Below, one piece after another: positions 41,423 to 49,995 of a stretch of DNA of 64,000 nt. The notes beneath the pieces were generated by a model, which worked only from the letters and a program-made list of their open reading frames with translations, did not search any database and had not been told where the DNA came from. Numbering within the stretch: position 1 is the first letter of the stretch; every line of letters starts with the position of its first letter. The DNA is from Candidatus Binataceae bacterium. GTDB lineage: Bacteria; Desulfobacterota; Binatia; Binatales; Binataceae. The stretch covers positions 608,059 to 672,058 of the forward strand of contig DASRHP010000012.1 in assembly GCA_035650475.1 (NCBI GenBank). The letters are read 5' to 3'. The translations under genes and the position numbers were made by a program.

Positions 41423-41665
41423 ATGCCGCGCAAGCTGAGGCTGGTCAAAGGAGCCGCGCAGCGCGCCGCGCTGGTCTACGGAATGCGCGTGTTCGGCCAG
41501 AGCGAGGTCGCCGGGGTCGAGGACGCCCGAGTGCGGCTTAACGACGGCACCGCCGGCCGAGTCACGATGCATTTGATCGAAGGCACGCGCGCGCAAATCC
41601 GCCGCCAGCTCATGCAGAGCATCGACGCCTTCTTCGAATTGCTCGGCGAGGACAATCAGACATAA
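41423..41665 (+). CDS. Small hypothetical protein, 80 aa
   Basis: ATG at 41423 has GAGGAGG seven bases upstream, a strong ribosome site. The product is basic at the N-terminus (PRKLRLVKGAAQRAALVYG) and contains RVRLNDGTAGRVTMHLIEGTRAQIRRQLM and an acidic helix DAFFELLGE. No family was recognised and no membrane segment or cysteine is present. It ends about 70 bp before an enoyl-CoA hydratase gene in the same direction, so it may be a small partner or simply a neighbour. Coding status is supported mainly by the ribosome site and ordinary composition. Confidence 0.6.
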   Translation: MPRKLRLVKGAAQRAALVYGMRVFGQSEVAGVEDARVRLNDGTAGRVTMHLIEGTRAQIRRQLMQSIDAFFELLGEDNQT

Positions 41666-41733
41666 GCATGATCGAGGTCGGAACGATCGGCGTCGGCGCG
41701 CCGATTGCGCCACGCAGGAAAGAGAGGCGAGCG

Positions 41734-42513
41734 ATGGAATTCAAGTTCATCAAGTACGAAAAGCGCGGCCACCTGGCCTACGTCACCTTCAACCGTCCTG
41801 AGGTAATGAATGCGCTGCATCCGCCCTGCCATCTGGAGATGGACCAGGTGTGGGACGACTTCATGGCCGACCGCGAAATGTGGGTTGCCATTCTCACCGG
41901 CGCGGGCGAACGCGCATTCTCCGCTGGCAACGACCTCAAGTGGACCGCCGAGCATCGCGGCGAGCGCCCGCCGATGAGCAAAGGCGGCTTCGCCGGCATC
42001 ACGGCCCGTTTCGACATTACCAAGCCGATTATCGCCGCGGTCAACGGCTTCGCCCTGGGTGGCGGATGCGAGATCGCGCTGGCCTGCGACCTGATCATCG
42101 CCGCCGAGCACGCGCGCTTCGGCTTGCCCGAGCCGCGCGTGGGACTGATGGCGGGCGCCGGCGGCGTACACCGCCTGCCGCGCCATATTCCGCTCAAGAT
42201 CGCGATGGGCATGATCCTGACCGGCAGGCACACCACCGCCGCCGAGGCCCACCGATGGGGCCTGGTCAACGAGGTCGTGCCGCTGAAGGATCTGATGGCG
42301 ACCGCAGAACGCTGGGCGAGCGAAATCATGGAGTGCTCGCCGGTGTCGATCCGGGCGAGCAAGGAGGCCGCGATGGGCGGGCTGGGGATGTCGCTGGAGG
42401 AGGCCTCGAAGCATCATTTCCCAGCTACTGCGGCGCTGTGGAAGTCGAAGGACGTGATTGAGGGGCCGCTTGCGTTTGCGCAAAAGCGCAAACCGCAATG
42501 GACGGGCGAGTAG
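41734..42513 (+). CDS. Enoyl-CoA hydratase/isomerase family protein
   Basis: A 259-aa crotonase with both catalytic glutamates: FALGGGCEIALACD and FGLPEPRVGLMAGAGG. The oxyanion-hole region is SAGNDLKWT and the C-terminal AFAQKRKPQWTGE is close to that of the paralogue at 24731-25492. ATG at 41734 follows GAAAGAGAGG; the frame is open for 66 bp upstream without a good site. Hydration of an enoyl-CoA is plausible. It is followed by a thioesterase gene, so the two could act in the same acyl-CoA route. Confidence 0.92.
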   Translation: MEFKFIKYEKRGHLAYVTFNRPEVMNALHPPCHLEMDQVWDDFMADREMWVAILTGAGERAFSAGNDLKWTAEHRGERPPMSKGGFAGITARFDITKPIIAAVNGFALGGGCEIALACDLIIAAEHARFGLPEPRVGLMAGAGGVHRLPRHIPLKIAMGMILTGRHTTAAEAHRWGLVNEVVPLKDLMATAERWASEIMECSPVSIRASKEAAMGGLGMSLEEASKHHFPATAALWKSKDVIEGPLAFAQKRKPQWTGE

Positions 42514-42656
42514 GCAGGCCGTCCGACGAGATCGGCCAAGCTGCGGAGTTCGTGGGAATCGGCAACGGCCTGATGCCGGCGCTCGCATTACCTCGGAGGG
42601 AATGGGCCGGGCCTTGGATCGCGTGCTATGCAGGCTTTCAAAAGACGGAGGCGGCA

Positions 42657-43070
42657 ATGGACGGTCTGGCGATTCTCGACAAGAACAGGCTGCCGTTCGG
42701 TGAGTTGCTGGGAATCAAGTTCACCCACGCGGCGTCGGAGCGGGTGGCCGCGACGATGCTGGTGCGCGACGACATGTGCACGGTGCCCGCGGTGCTGCAC
42801 GGCGGCGCCGTGATGGCGTTTGCCGACACGCTCGGTGCCTGCGCAACTTTCCTCAACCTGAGCGAAGGCCAGAACACGACGACGATCGAGTCAAAGACCA
42901 ACTTCCTTGCGCCGGCGCCGGTCGGCACCATGGTCAGCGGCGAATGCACGCCGTTGCATCGTGGGCGCCGCACGATGGTCTGGCAGACTCGAGTCACCGG
43001 CGCCGACGGCCGTCTGCTCGCGATCGTAACGCAGACCCAGATGGTGCTCGAAGCGCGTGCACGCGGTTGA
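42657..43070 (+). CDS. PaaI-family hotdog thioesterase
   Basis: A 137-aa single hotdog-domain protein. The signature VLHGGAVMAFADTLGACA places the conserved H-G-G and the Asp that acts in catalysis, and TTTIESKTNFLAPAPVG is the usual hotdog beta region. It probably hydrolyses an acyl-CoA or aromatic acyl-CoA. ATG at 42657 has ACGGAGG upstream; an earlier start in the same frame at 42498 would overlap the hydratase gene end and reads as low-complexity. It is 143 bp downstream of the hydratase and 56 bp upstream of the cupin gene. Confidence 0.88.
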   Translation: MDGLAILDKNRLPFGELLGIKFTHAASERVAATMLVRDDMCTVPAVLHGGAVMAFADTLGACATFLNLSEGQNTTTIESKTNFLAPAPVGTMVSGECTPLHRGRRTMVWQTRVTGADGRLLAIVTQTQMVLEARARG

Positions 43071-43126
43071 GCGCGCGGCGCGCGGAATTTCCGTGGACTT
43101 CATCCGAAAGGAGCAACTCCCCCCCG

Positions 43127-43597
43127 ATGATCAACCGGCGCGAGATGATGAAGGCGCTGGCCGCTGGGCCAGTCGCCGCTATCGGAATCGAACTGATCGC
43201 AGCGCTGGCGCAGGCCGAGGACTCGGAGAGCGCGGGCAAGAAAATTTCCGGCCCCGGCGCTTCGGACGAGGGCGTGACCGTGCGGCCGGTGCTCCAGCAC
43301 GATCTGCCCGACGTCCCCGGCAAGCAGCTCAGTGTGGTGACGGTCGAGTTCGCGCCCGGCGCCAGCTCCAGCCCGCATCGCCATCCCGGTTCGGTGGCGG
43401 CTTACGTGCTCGAAGGCACGGTGATTAGCGAAGTCGACCCGGGCAAGCCGGTGACCTACAAGGCGGGGCAGTCGTGGTACGAGCTCCCGATGCACGTCCA
43501 TCGCGTGGCGCGCAATCCGAGCAAAAAGCGCCCGGCAAAAATTCTTGCCCTGCTCATCGTCGAGAAGGGCCAGGAGCTGGTCCTGCCGCCGACTTAA
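43127..43597 (+). CDS. Exported cupin-domain protein
   Basis: A 156-aa protein with a likely twin-arginine signal (INRREMMKALAAGPVAAIG, ending near AALAQA). The mature part is one cupin barrel: SSPHRHPGSVAAYVLEG supplies metal-binding histidines and Glu of motif 1, and WYELPMHVHRVARNPS the histidine of motif 2. The AAAGGAG ribosome site is 12 bp before the ATG. It is probably periplasmic, metal-containing, and of unknown substrate. It is convergent with the NtaA-type monooxygenase gene with only 10 bp between the stops. Confidence 0.85.
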   Translation: MINRREMMKALAAGPVAAIGIELIAALAQAEDSESAGKKISGPGASDEGVTVRPVLQHDLPDVPGKQLSVVTVEFAPGASSSPHRHPGSVAAYVLEGTVISEVDPGKPVTYKAGQSWYELPMHVHRVARNPSKKRPAKILALLIVEKGQELVLPPT

Positions 43598-43607
43598 GGC
43601 GCGTCGG

Positions 43608-45008
43608 TCAGGCGGAGCGGCGCGCGGCGGCAGGGGCCGATTCGCGGCGGCGGTAGCAACTATACGCGGCGCCCGGATGATCGTCGGCGAGCCGGCGATT
43701 GCCTTTGCCGAAGTAGTGCTCGCGCAGCGTGCTCGCTTCGTATTCCTTGCGCATCAGGCCGCGGCGCTGGAGTTCCGGCACCACCAGGTCCACGAAGACC
43801 GTGTAGTCGATCGGCGTGTCGATGGAGAAGTAGTTGAAGCCGTCGACGCCGCCTTCGACGACCCAGCGCTCGAGTTCGTCGGCGATCCGCCGGTAGTCGC
43901 CGATGGGCACCGGCATCACGCTGGCGATCGAAAGGAACTCGGCAATCTGGCGCATCGTCCACTCGCGCGTCGGATCCACCGAGGAGAAATACTGCGCAAG
44001 AAACTGCATCCCCTCGGACTTGACCTCGCCCAGCTTGTCGTCCGGCCCGTACTTCGACAGGTCGATCCCGGTCCATCCGCCAAACAGCGCGAAGGCGCCC
44101 TCGGGGCTGGCGTACTCGAGCATCTGTTGATGGCGCAGGCGCGCTTCGGCGTCGGTCGTGGCGGCGACAGGCGAGATTGCGAGCAGGATCTTGAGATGGC
44201 GCGGGTCGCGGCCGCGTGCGGCGGCGAGCTCGCGGATCCGGTCGCAGTACGCGCGGCATACGGTGGTATTGGGAAAGACCACGAAGACCGCCTCGGCGTG
44301 CGTCGCCGCGAACTGCATCCCGCGCCCTGACAACCCCGCTTGGTAGATGAGGGGTGTGCGTTGGGGCGAAGGCTCGCACAGATGCGGCCCCAGCACCTCA
44401 AAGTATTTTCCGCGATGGCGGATCTCGTGGACTTTGGAAGGATCGGTATGGACGTCGCGGGCGACGTCGCGCACCACCGCGTCCTCCTCCCAGCTCGCCT
44501 CCCACAGCTTGTAAACGACCTCCATGTACTCGTCGGCGCGGTCGTAGCGTTCGTCATGCGGGAGCACCTTACCCAGCCCGTTGCGCTCGGCGTCGGGCAG
44601 GTAAGACGTCACGACGTTCCATCCGACGCGCCCGTGGGTCAAATGGTCGAGTGTGGAGAAGAGTTTTGCGGCCTGATAGGGCGGATGGTAGGTCGTGCTG
44701 TAAGTGGCCGCGAAGCCGAGATTGCGGGTGGCCATCGCGAGCGCTGGGATCAGCACGGTCGGATCGTTGCACGGAAATTGTACTGCGTGGCGCACGGCGG
44801 CCTCGCGGGTGCCGCGGTAGGTGTCGTAGGTGCCGTGGATATCCGCAAAGAACAGCGCGTCGAAGCATCCGCGCTCAAGCGTGCGCGCGATCTCGACGTA
44901 GTAGTCGAGGTCGCGGTAACCGGTCGAGGAACGGTCGGCCGGATGCTTCCACTGGCCCTTGGATTGCGGGCAGATCGAGCATTGGGTGAAGGCGTTGAAA
45001 TGGATCAC
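43608..45008 (-). CDS. NtaA/SnaA/DszA-type LLM flavin monooxygenase
   Basis: A long luciferase-like protein of 466 aa. The features of the nitrilotriacetate monooxygenase subfamily are present: LERGCFDALFFADIHGTY, the long insert and the motif TTYHPPYQAAKLFSTLDHLTHGRVGWNVVTSY (across several strands), PLIYQAGLSGRGMQFAATHAE and DGFNYFS. These enzymes use FMNH2 from a partner reductase to oxidise varied organic N or S compounds. No flavin reductase gene is adjacent. The start has AGGAGGACT upstream. Confidence 0.9.
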   Translation of the reverse strand: MIHFNAFTQCSICPQSKGQWKHPADRSSTGYRDLDYYVEIARTLERGCFDALFFADIHGTYDTYRGTREAAVRHAVQFPCNDPTVLIPALAMATRNLGFAATYSTTYHPPYQAAKLFSTLDHLTHGRVGWNVVTSYLPDAERNGLGKVLPHDERYDRADEYMEVVYKLWEASWEEDAVVRDVARDVHTDPSKVHEIRHRGKYFEVLGPHLCEPSPQRTPLIYQAGLSGRGMQFAATHAEAVFVVFPNTTVCRAYCDRIRELAAARGRDPRHLKILLAISPVAATTDAEARLRHQQMLEYASPEGAFALFGGWTGIDLSKYGPDDKLGEVKSEGMQFLAQYFSSVDPTREWTMRQIAEFLSIASVMPVPIGDYRRIADELERWVVEGGVDGFNYFSIDTPIDYTVFVDLVVPELQRRGLMRKEYEASTLREHYFGKGNRRLADDHPGAAYSCYRRRESAPAAARRSA

Positions 45009-45143
45009 CGCAGTCCTCCTCCCCGACGACTGCCGGGCGCGCGTCGGCTGTCATTGGCGCCGATTTAAGAGACGATCCCGCGGCGATGCAAGCGCGTGCT
45101 AGGCGGCGCCGTCAGAGAACCACGAAGCCGGGACCTGCGCGGT

Positions 45144-45581
45144 CTAGCGCTTGGTCTGCGTCGGGGCGAAGCCCATCCGCTCGGCCGATTCGGGATACAG
45201 CCACAGCGTCTTGCCCGACTGCGGGCCCTCCAGGACGCGAACTTGGATTGCGCTCGCCGCAGTGGCGGGCGGAGGTCCGGCCGCAACCACCAACGTGCCC
45301 GCCGGCACCATCACCAGCTTGCCGTGGTAGAAGAGCTCGTTGACCTGCATCGTGCCGAAGGGGTCGAGCGTGCGCAGCGCTACCGCGCCCGCCTTGTAGG
45401 ACTCAGCGCTGTCAGCGCCAATAGTTTCTTCGGCCAGATGCCATCGCCTGCCCATCGCCACGTCTGCGGCGGCGCGCGGCGCCTCCAGGCGAGCTGAATC
45501 CGGATGTCGGCACGACGCGGTCAGCATGACGAAAAGGGCAACGGCAAGAGCGGAGGTGGCCGGCGGCGCGAAGTTTTTCAC
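45144..45581 (-). CDS. Lipoprotein of unknown function
   Basis: GTG at 45581 gives 145 aa with a lipoprotein signal, KNFAPPATSALAVALFVMLTASC, with lipobox LTASC. An in-frame upstream start at 45641 would overlap hisG and is rejected. The mature part contains IQVRVLEGPQSGKTLWLYPESAERMG near its end and VPAGTLVVAAGPPP, suggesting a small beta barrel, perhaps SH3-like, but no family was recognised. It follows hisG by 22 bp on the same strand, so the two may share a transcript. Confidence 0.65.
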   Translation of the reverse strand: MKNFAPPATSALAVALFVMLTASCRHPDSARLEAPRAAADVAMGRRWHLAEETIGADSAESYKAGAVALRTLDPFGTMQVNELFYHGKLVMVPAGTLVVAAGPPPATAASAIQVRVLEGPQSGKTLWLYPESAERMGFAPTQTKR

Positions 45582-45603
45582 TGCGAGCTTTCCGGGGCTG
45601 GAC

Positions 45604-46506
45604 TCAAATGATCTTGTTGAGCGGATATTCGATAATCCCAACCGCGCCCGCTTCTAGCAGTTTGGGAAACAGCTCGCGCACGGTGTGCTCCGCGATAACC
45701 GTCTCGACCGCCAGCCACTCCTTGCCCTTGAGATTGGGCGAGGGATAGAGCTGCGAGATGGTGGGCGCCGTGATCGACGGCAACAGCGCGATCACCTTCT
45801 CGAGGTTTTCCCGCGCGACGTTCATCTTGATCCCGACCCGGTTTTCGGCGTCAAGCGCGCCGCGCAGAAGCATCCCGATCTGGCGAATCTTGGCCTGCTT
45901 CCAATCGACTTCCCATGACGCTGGATTGGCCACCAACACCGGCGTCGAAGTCAGCAGCTCCTCGACGATGCGCAGGCCATTGGCGCGCAGCGAGGAGCCG
46001 GTCTCGGTGACTTCGACCACCGCGTCCACCAGCCCCTCGGCGGCCTTGGCTTCGGTGGCGCCCCACGAAAATTCAACTTCTACATCAATTTTGCGCTGAG
46101 CAAAGACCCGCCGCGTGAACGCCACCATCTCGGTCGCTACGTGCTTGCCTTCGAGATCTTCCAACCGGCGCACGGGCGAATTGTCAGGCACCGCCAGCAC
46201 CCAACGCGTCGGCGTCAGCGAAACCTTGGAATAGACAAAGCTCGCGACCTCGACCAGTTCCACACCGTTTTCGACGATCCAATCGCTGCCGGTGATACCG
46301 GCGTCGAGCGAGCCGTCGGCGATATAGCGCGGCATCTCCTGCGGGCGGAGCAGCCGGCAGGTCAGCGTCGGGTCGTCGACGCTCGGCATGTAGGAGCGCG
46401 CGCCGACCGATACGCGCCATCCTGATTTGCGCATCAGCTCCAGCGTTGATGCTTCGAGGCTGCCCTTGGGCAGGCCGAATCTGAGTACGTTGTCGTCAGT
46501 GGACAT
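45604..46506 (-). CDS. hisG: ATP phosphoribosyltransferase, long form
   Basis: First enzyme of histidine biosynthesis, joining ATP and PRPP. At 300 aa it is the long form with a C-terminal regulatory ACT-like domain (about 75 residues) that binds histidine, so HisZ is not needed. Motifs include LRFGLPKGSLEASTLEL at the N-terminus, DAGITGSDWIVENG and the PRPP-binding region VDAVVEVTETGSSLRANGL. It lies 68 bp after hisI on the same strand. Other his genes are not in the window. Confidence 0.95.
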   Translation of the reverse strand: MSTDDNVLRFGLPKGSLEASTLELMRKSGWRVSVGARSYMPSVDDPTLTCRLLRPQEMPRYIADGSLDAGITGSDWIVENGVELVEVASFVYSKVSLTPTRWVLAVPDNSPVRRLEDLEGKHVATEMVAFTRRVFAQRKIDVEVEFSWGATEAKAAEGLVDAVVEVTETGSSLRANGLRIVEELLTSTPVLVANPASWEVDWKQAKIRQIGMLLRGALDAENRVGIKMNVARENLEKVIALLPSITAPTISQLYPSPNLKGKEWLAVETVIAEHTVRELFPKLLEAGAVGIIEYPLNKII

Positions 46507-46574
46507 GGGCCTTCATCTTAATTGAATCTGTTAGGAACCGTGGCGCGGCGCAGGCGGCGGCCTGCGCGCTTCGC

Positions 46575-47009
46575 TCAATCCGCGGGCTTGGCGGGGTGAT
46601 GGCCGTAGCCGGGGCCGTACTTGGCCGGATCGACTTTGCGGGTATCGACGATGCGCCACGTCTCGCCGTCGAGCTTGCGCGAGAAGCACGACTCGTAGCC
46701 CTCGTGGCAGGCGGCGCCATCGCCGTGCTGTTCAACCGCGAGCAGCACTGTGTCGGCGTCGCAATCGGTGCGGATTTCATGCACGACCTGGTAGTTGCCG
46801 GATTCCTCGCCCTTGCGCCACAGGCGGTTGCGCGAGCGCGAGAAGTAGCACGCGTGGCCGGTGCGCAGGGTTTCCTCGAAGGCCTCGCGATTCATGTAGG
46901 CGACCATCAGGACGCGCCCGTTCCGATAGTCTTGGGCGATGGCCGGGACCACGCCGCCGGCCTTGTCGAAGTCGATCAGCGCTGCTGCTGCCTGGGTGTC
47001 CATCCGCAT
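46575..47009 (-). CDS. hisI: Phosphoribosyl-AMP cyclohydrolase
   Basis: Third step of histidine biosynthesis; opens the purine ring of PR-AMP. The 144-aa protein has the family motifs [37 protein letters not shown], the metal/zinc motif [11 protein letters not shown] and the Cys-containing [11 protein letters not shown]. It stands alone as HisI without the HisE domain. ATGs at 47009 and 47003 are equally placed. A good divergent promoter lies just upstream, and hisG follows. Confidence 0.94.
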   Translation of the reverse strand: MRMDTQAAAALIDFDKAGGVVPAIAQDYRNGRVLMVAYMNREAFEETLRTGHACYFSRSRNRLWRKGEESGNYQVVHEIRTDCDADTVLLAVEQHGDGAACHEGYESCFSRKLDGETWRIVDTRKVDPAKYGPGYGHHPAKPAD

Positions 47010-47051
47010 AGGCCGGCGCGAGTCCGGCGCGCTCCTCGTAGTGAGCATCAA

Positions 47052-47080
47052 AGTATCGGTTAAACGGCCCGGCGTTTCAA
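47052..47080 (-). promoter_or_regulatory. Candidate promoter for hisI-hisG
   Basis: On the - strand TTGAAA (47080-47075) and GATACT (47057-47052) have a 17-bp spacer and end about 43 bp before the hisI ATG. Spacing is ideal and the hexamers are close to consensus, in a short AT-richer gap between divergent genes. Confidence 0.55.
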
Positions 47081-47126
47081 TGCCGCCGCCGCTACGTGTG
47101 CGCCGGTCCTGGCGGTCGACGGGTGC

Positions 47127-47154
47127 TTTCAAAAGCGGGCGGCGAATGTATAGA
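47127..47154 (+). promoter_or_regulatory. Candidate promoter for the lipoprotein hydrolase gene
   Basis: TTTCAA (47127-47132) and TATAGA (47149-47154) have a 16-bp spacer. If real, transcription starts near 47161, which makes the GTGs at 47167 or 47194 better starts for the downstream gene than the ATG at 47146. Confidence 0.35.
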
Positions 47155-47193
47155 GTAAGCTCGCCCGTGACGGCCAGTGGTAAAACGACCGAC

Positions 47194-48099
47194 GTGCCGC
47201 TAGCTGACGGCATCCCACGCTGTGCGCGCGCGGGCGGCGTTGCGCAAAATAAATCGCGCCGAGCGCTGAGGGTAGCGCTGGTCCTTGCCCTGCTCCTCGC
47301 GCCGCTTGCCGCCTGCCGGCGCGCCGCGCCGCCAGCGGGCGCGGCCGCGCCGCAACCGTTCAACTTTCAAATCGCGGTCGGTAGCGACCATTACAATATC
47401 GAGGGTTACATCGCGAGCGCGGGCGACCCGGGCCGGATGCCGGCGCTGCTCGTGCTCAATGCTGGCGAGGGCAATGCGCGCCGCTGTATTCGCAAGAGCG
47501 CCGGCTTCGTCGAGATGGGGCTGCTCGAGGCCTGCATCAGCATCCCGGGCTACGGCAAATCTTCGGGACCGAGCCGCTTCGTCGGTCCGCAGGCGGTCGA
47601 GGCTGCGCGCCGCGCGGTTGACCTGCTCGCCCAGCGCCCCGACGTCGATCCGGACCGTATCGCGGTGTGGGGTCTGGCCGACGGCGCAGTCGCCGCAGGG
47701 CTGCTGATGGACAGCGACTCGCGGCTGCGCGCGGTGATTCTCCAGTCGGGCTTTTACGACACGCTGAAGCTCTGGCCCGAGGCGCCGCTGCCCGAGAAGC
47801 TTGCGATCCTGCGCCAGGTCTGGCCGAGCCGCCGCGTGCTCGCCGAACGCAGCGTCATCGCGCATCTGCCGCCCAAGCTCGATTGCAGCGTGCTCATTCT
47901 GCACGGCGAGAAGGACAGGAAGATGCCGGTGGACCAGGCCAAGCGCCTGGCGAGCAAACTCAAGGAGCGAGGGGTCAAGGTCGAAACCCGCCTGTTCGAT
48001 GACGGACACGACCTCGGCGGTAAAGTCGACGGCCCGCTCAAGGAATTCCTGCGCGAAAACCTTATCGCGGCCGAGCCGCGCTCGCGCTCGGCGTCCTGA
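47194..48099 (+). CDS. Lipoprotein alpha/beta hydrolase with non-canonical nucleophile elbow
   Basis: A dienelactone-hydrolase/S9-like fold protein of about 300 aa. A basic stretch NKSRR and hydrophobic core [18 protein letters not shown] form a lipoprotein signal. The hydrolase part has [15 protein letters not shown], a nucleophile elbow region [26 protein letters not shown] with the acid, and DDGHDLGG with the base. The expected Ser in the elbow G-x-S-x-G is Ala (codon 47677-47679), so hydrolysis by the usual mechanism is unlikely. Starts at 47146, 47167 and 47194 are possible. It converges with the peroxiredoxin gene. Confidence 0.8.
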   Translation: MPLADGIPRCARAGGVAQNKSRRALRVALVLALLLAPLAACRRAAPPAGAAAPQPFNFQIAVGSDHYNIEGYIASAGDPGRMPALLVLNAGEGNARRCIRKSAGFVEMGLLEACISIPGYGKSSGPSRFVGPQAVEAARRAVDLLAQRPDVDPDRIAVWGLADGAVAAGLLMDSDSRLRAVILQSGFYDTLKLWPEAPLPEKLAILRQVWPSRRVLAERSVIAHLPPKLDCSVLILHGEKDRKMPVDQAKRLASKLKERGVKVETRLFDDGHDLGGKVDGPLKEFLRENLIAAEPRSRSAS

Positions 48100-48136
48100 G
48101 CGCCGGCGACTCGCGCTACCTTGAAGCGAGGGGCGC

Positions 48137-48655
48137 TCAGTCGAGCGCCTTCAGCGCTTGGACAAGCTCGTCGACATGGCCGGCGACCTTGACCTTGGGA
48201 AAGACCTTGCGCACGATGCCGTCGCGGCCGATCACGAAGGTCGTGCGCTCGATGCCCATGAATTCGCGCCCGTAGAGCGACTTCTTCTTGTAAACGCCGT
48301 AGAGCCGGGTGACCCGGTTGCCGCTGTCGCTGAGCAGCGGGAAGTTGAGTTTGTGCTTGGCGGCGAACTTGCGATGCGAATCGGGCGAGTCGGCGCTGAC
48401 GCCGACAACCTGCGCGCCCAGCGCCTTGAGCCGCGCCGCCTCGTCGCGGAAAGCGCAGGCCTCGGCGGTGCATCCGGGCGTCATGTCCTTGGGATAGAAG
48501 TAGAGCACCAGGCTGCCGCGCTTGAGCAGATCGCCCAGCGCGACGGGCGTACCGTCGGCGTCGGGCAGCTGGAAGGACGGCGCCTTGCGCCCTTCGAGTC
48601 CGCAGGCGGGTGGGTTAGCCCTGGTGCGGGGGGCTACGCTTTTCGCCTTGACCAT
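48137..48655 (-). CDS. bcp: Thioredoxin-dependent peroxiredoxin, Bcp/PrxQ type
   Basis: A 172-aa peroxidase that reduces hydroperoxides through thioredoxin. The peroxidatic and resolving cysteines are in PKDMTPGCTAEACAFRD, spaced five residues apart as in the alpha-helix-2 PrxQ subgroup. FQLPDADGTPVALGDL and FPLLSDSGNRVTRLYGV are typical. An N-terminal extension of about 20 basic residues precedes the domain; ATG at 48655 is preferred over an upstream in-frame start. It stands alone, with its start facing thrB. Confidence 0.95.
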   Translation of the reverse strand: MVKAKSVAPRTRANPPACGLEGRKAPSFQLPDADGTPVALGDLLKRGSLVLYFYPKDMTPGCTAEACAFRDEAARLKALGAQVVGVSADSPDSHRKFAAKHKLNFPLLSDSGNRVTRLYGVYKKKSLYGREFMGIERTTFVIGRDGIVRKVFPKVKVAGHVDELVQALKALD

Positions 48656-48761
48656 GCTCGGATTCCTCAATTTGCCGCCGGCATTCCATCACCGCCGCAG
48701 GCACCATGTAAAGTGCGGCGCGCAAACATGTTGCGGCACAATGGCTTTCGCGAGATCGCAG

Positions 48762-48790
48762 TTGACGCGATGGCAGGCAGTCTCTAGACT
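48762..48790 (+). promoter_or_regulatory. Promoter for thrB
   Basis: TTGACG (48762-48767) and TAGACT (48785-48790) with an ideal 17-bp spacer. The predicted start near 48797 gives a leader of about 32 nt to the thrB ATG. It is the best promoter match seen in the window. Confidence 0.6.
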
Positions 48791-48828
48791 TGCGGCGGGC
48801 ATCATCCAACAAACCCGTTGTCAGCTAC

Positions 48829-49863
48829 ATGGCTGTATATACCGAGCTTTCCAAATCGTTCCTCGAGCAGCTCGGCGACGATTATAACCTCGGCCGCATC
48901 CTCAGTGTCGGCGGGATCACCCAGGGCTCAGTCAATAGCAACTACCTGGTCGAGACCGCCAAGGGGCGTTTCCTGCTGCGGATTGACGAGGTCAAGACCG
49001 AGGGCGAGGTAAAACGCGAACTGGACCTGCTCACGTTCCTGCGCAAGCACAACTTTCCCTGCCCGCATCCGCTGCAGGACCGGATGGGGCGTCTGTGGCG
49101 CGAGTACGAGGGCAAGTGCGCCTCGCTCTATCGCTACCACGAGGGCCGGATCGTTGCGGTAGAACGCTTGCGCCCGAGCCAGCTCGAAACTATCGGGCGA
49201 ACCCTCGGCGAGCTGCATGTCATCGGCAAGGGCTACAAGAAGGGCATCGACAACCGCTTCTCCTTCGAGCGCATCGCCGATCTCTATCTCGGGGTGCGCG
49301 GCCGGCTGCCCGCCTACTTCCGCAAGATCATGCGCACCCTGGAGGACGAGGTCGATTACCTGACCCGTTACCTCGAAGGCAAGCTGCCCAAGGGCGTCAT
49401 TCACGGCGACCTGTTCGCCGACAACGTTCTGTTTCGCGGCGAAAAACTGACCGCGGTGCTCGATTTCGAGGCCGCCTGCCGCGGCAAGTTCATCTTCGAC
49501 ATCGCGACCGCGGTCAACGCCCTGTGCTTCGTCGACGGTCAGTATTCGCTCGACCGCTTTCGCTACGTGATGCAGGGCTACGAGTCGGTGCGCACGCTCT
49601 CGCTGGCCGAGTGGGACGCCTTCCCCAACGAATTGCGCTACTCCTCGCTGCGCTTCACCGTCACGCGCCTGCACGACTTCTTTCTCCATCCGATTGACGG
49701 CAACCGCCGGGTCAACAAGGACTTCCGCGAGTTCTTCGAACGCCTGCGCGTCCTGCGCCGCGAGCGCGAGGGCGGGATGGAGGCGCTGTTGATGGCGATG
49801 GCGACCGGGTACGATTATCGCAAGTACCAGAAGGTCAAGGCCAACGAGCGGCTGAAAGCTTGA
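48829..49863 (+). CDS. thrB: Homoserine kinase, ThrB type II (APH-like fold)
   Basis: Phosphorylates L-homoserine in threonine synthesis. This is the protein-kinase-like (ThrB_2) form, not the GHMP form: N-terminus AVYTELSKSFLEQLGDDYNLG is the usual start, GSVNSNYLVETAKGRFLLRI binds ATP, and the catalytic loop VIHGDLFADNVLF with later VLDFEAAC supplies the Asp residues. ATG at 48829 is preferred over the in-frame upstream starts because homology begins there. At 344 aa it is slightly longer than average owing to a C-terminal helical extension ending in YDYRKYQKVK. Confidence 0.92.
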   Translation: MAVYTELSKSFLEQLGDDYNLGRILSVGGITQGSVNSNYLVETAKGRFLLRIDEVKTEGEVKRELDLLTFLRKHNFPCPHPLQDRMGRLWREYEGKCASLYRYHEGRIVAVERLRPSQLETIGRTLGELHVIGKGYKKGIDNRFSFERIADLYLGVRGRLPAYFRKIMRTLEDEVDYLTRYLEGKLPKGVIHGDLFADNVLFRGEKLTAVLDFEAACRGKFIFDIATAVNALCFVDGQYSLDRFRYVMQGYESVRTLSLAEWDAFPNELRYSSLRFTVTRLHDFFLHPIDGNRRVNKDFREFFERLRVLRREREGGMEALLMAMATGYDYRKYQKVKANERLKA

Positions 49864-49995
49864 GGCCGCCCGCGCGCTCCGTCATACGAAGCGACCGATG
49901 AACCCGCGCTCACGCCGCGCCGCCTTCGGCGTCTTTGCCACTATCGCCGCCGCCGCTGCGATCGAGTGCGCGACCGTCCGTGGCCGGAGGGAGGC

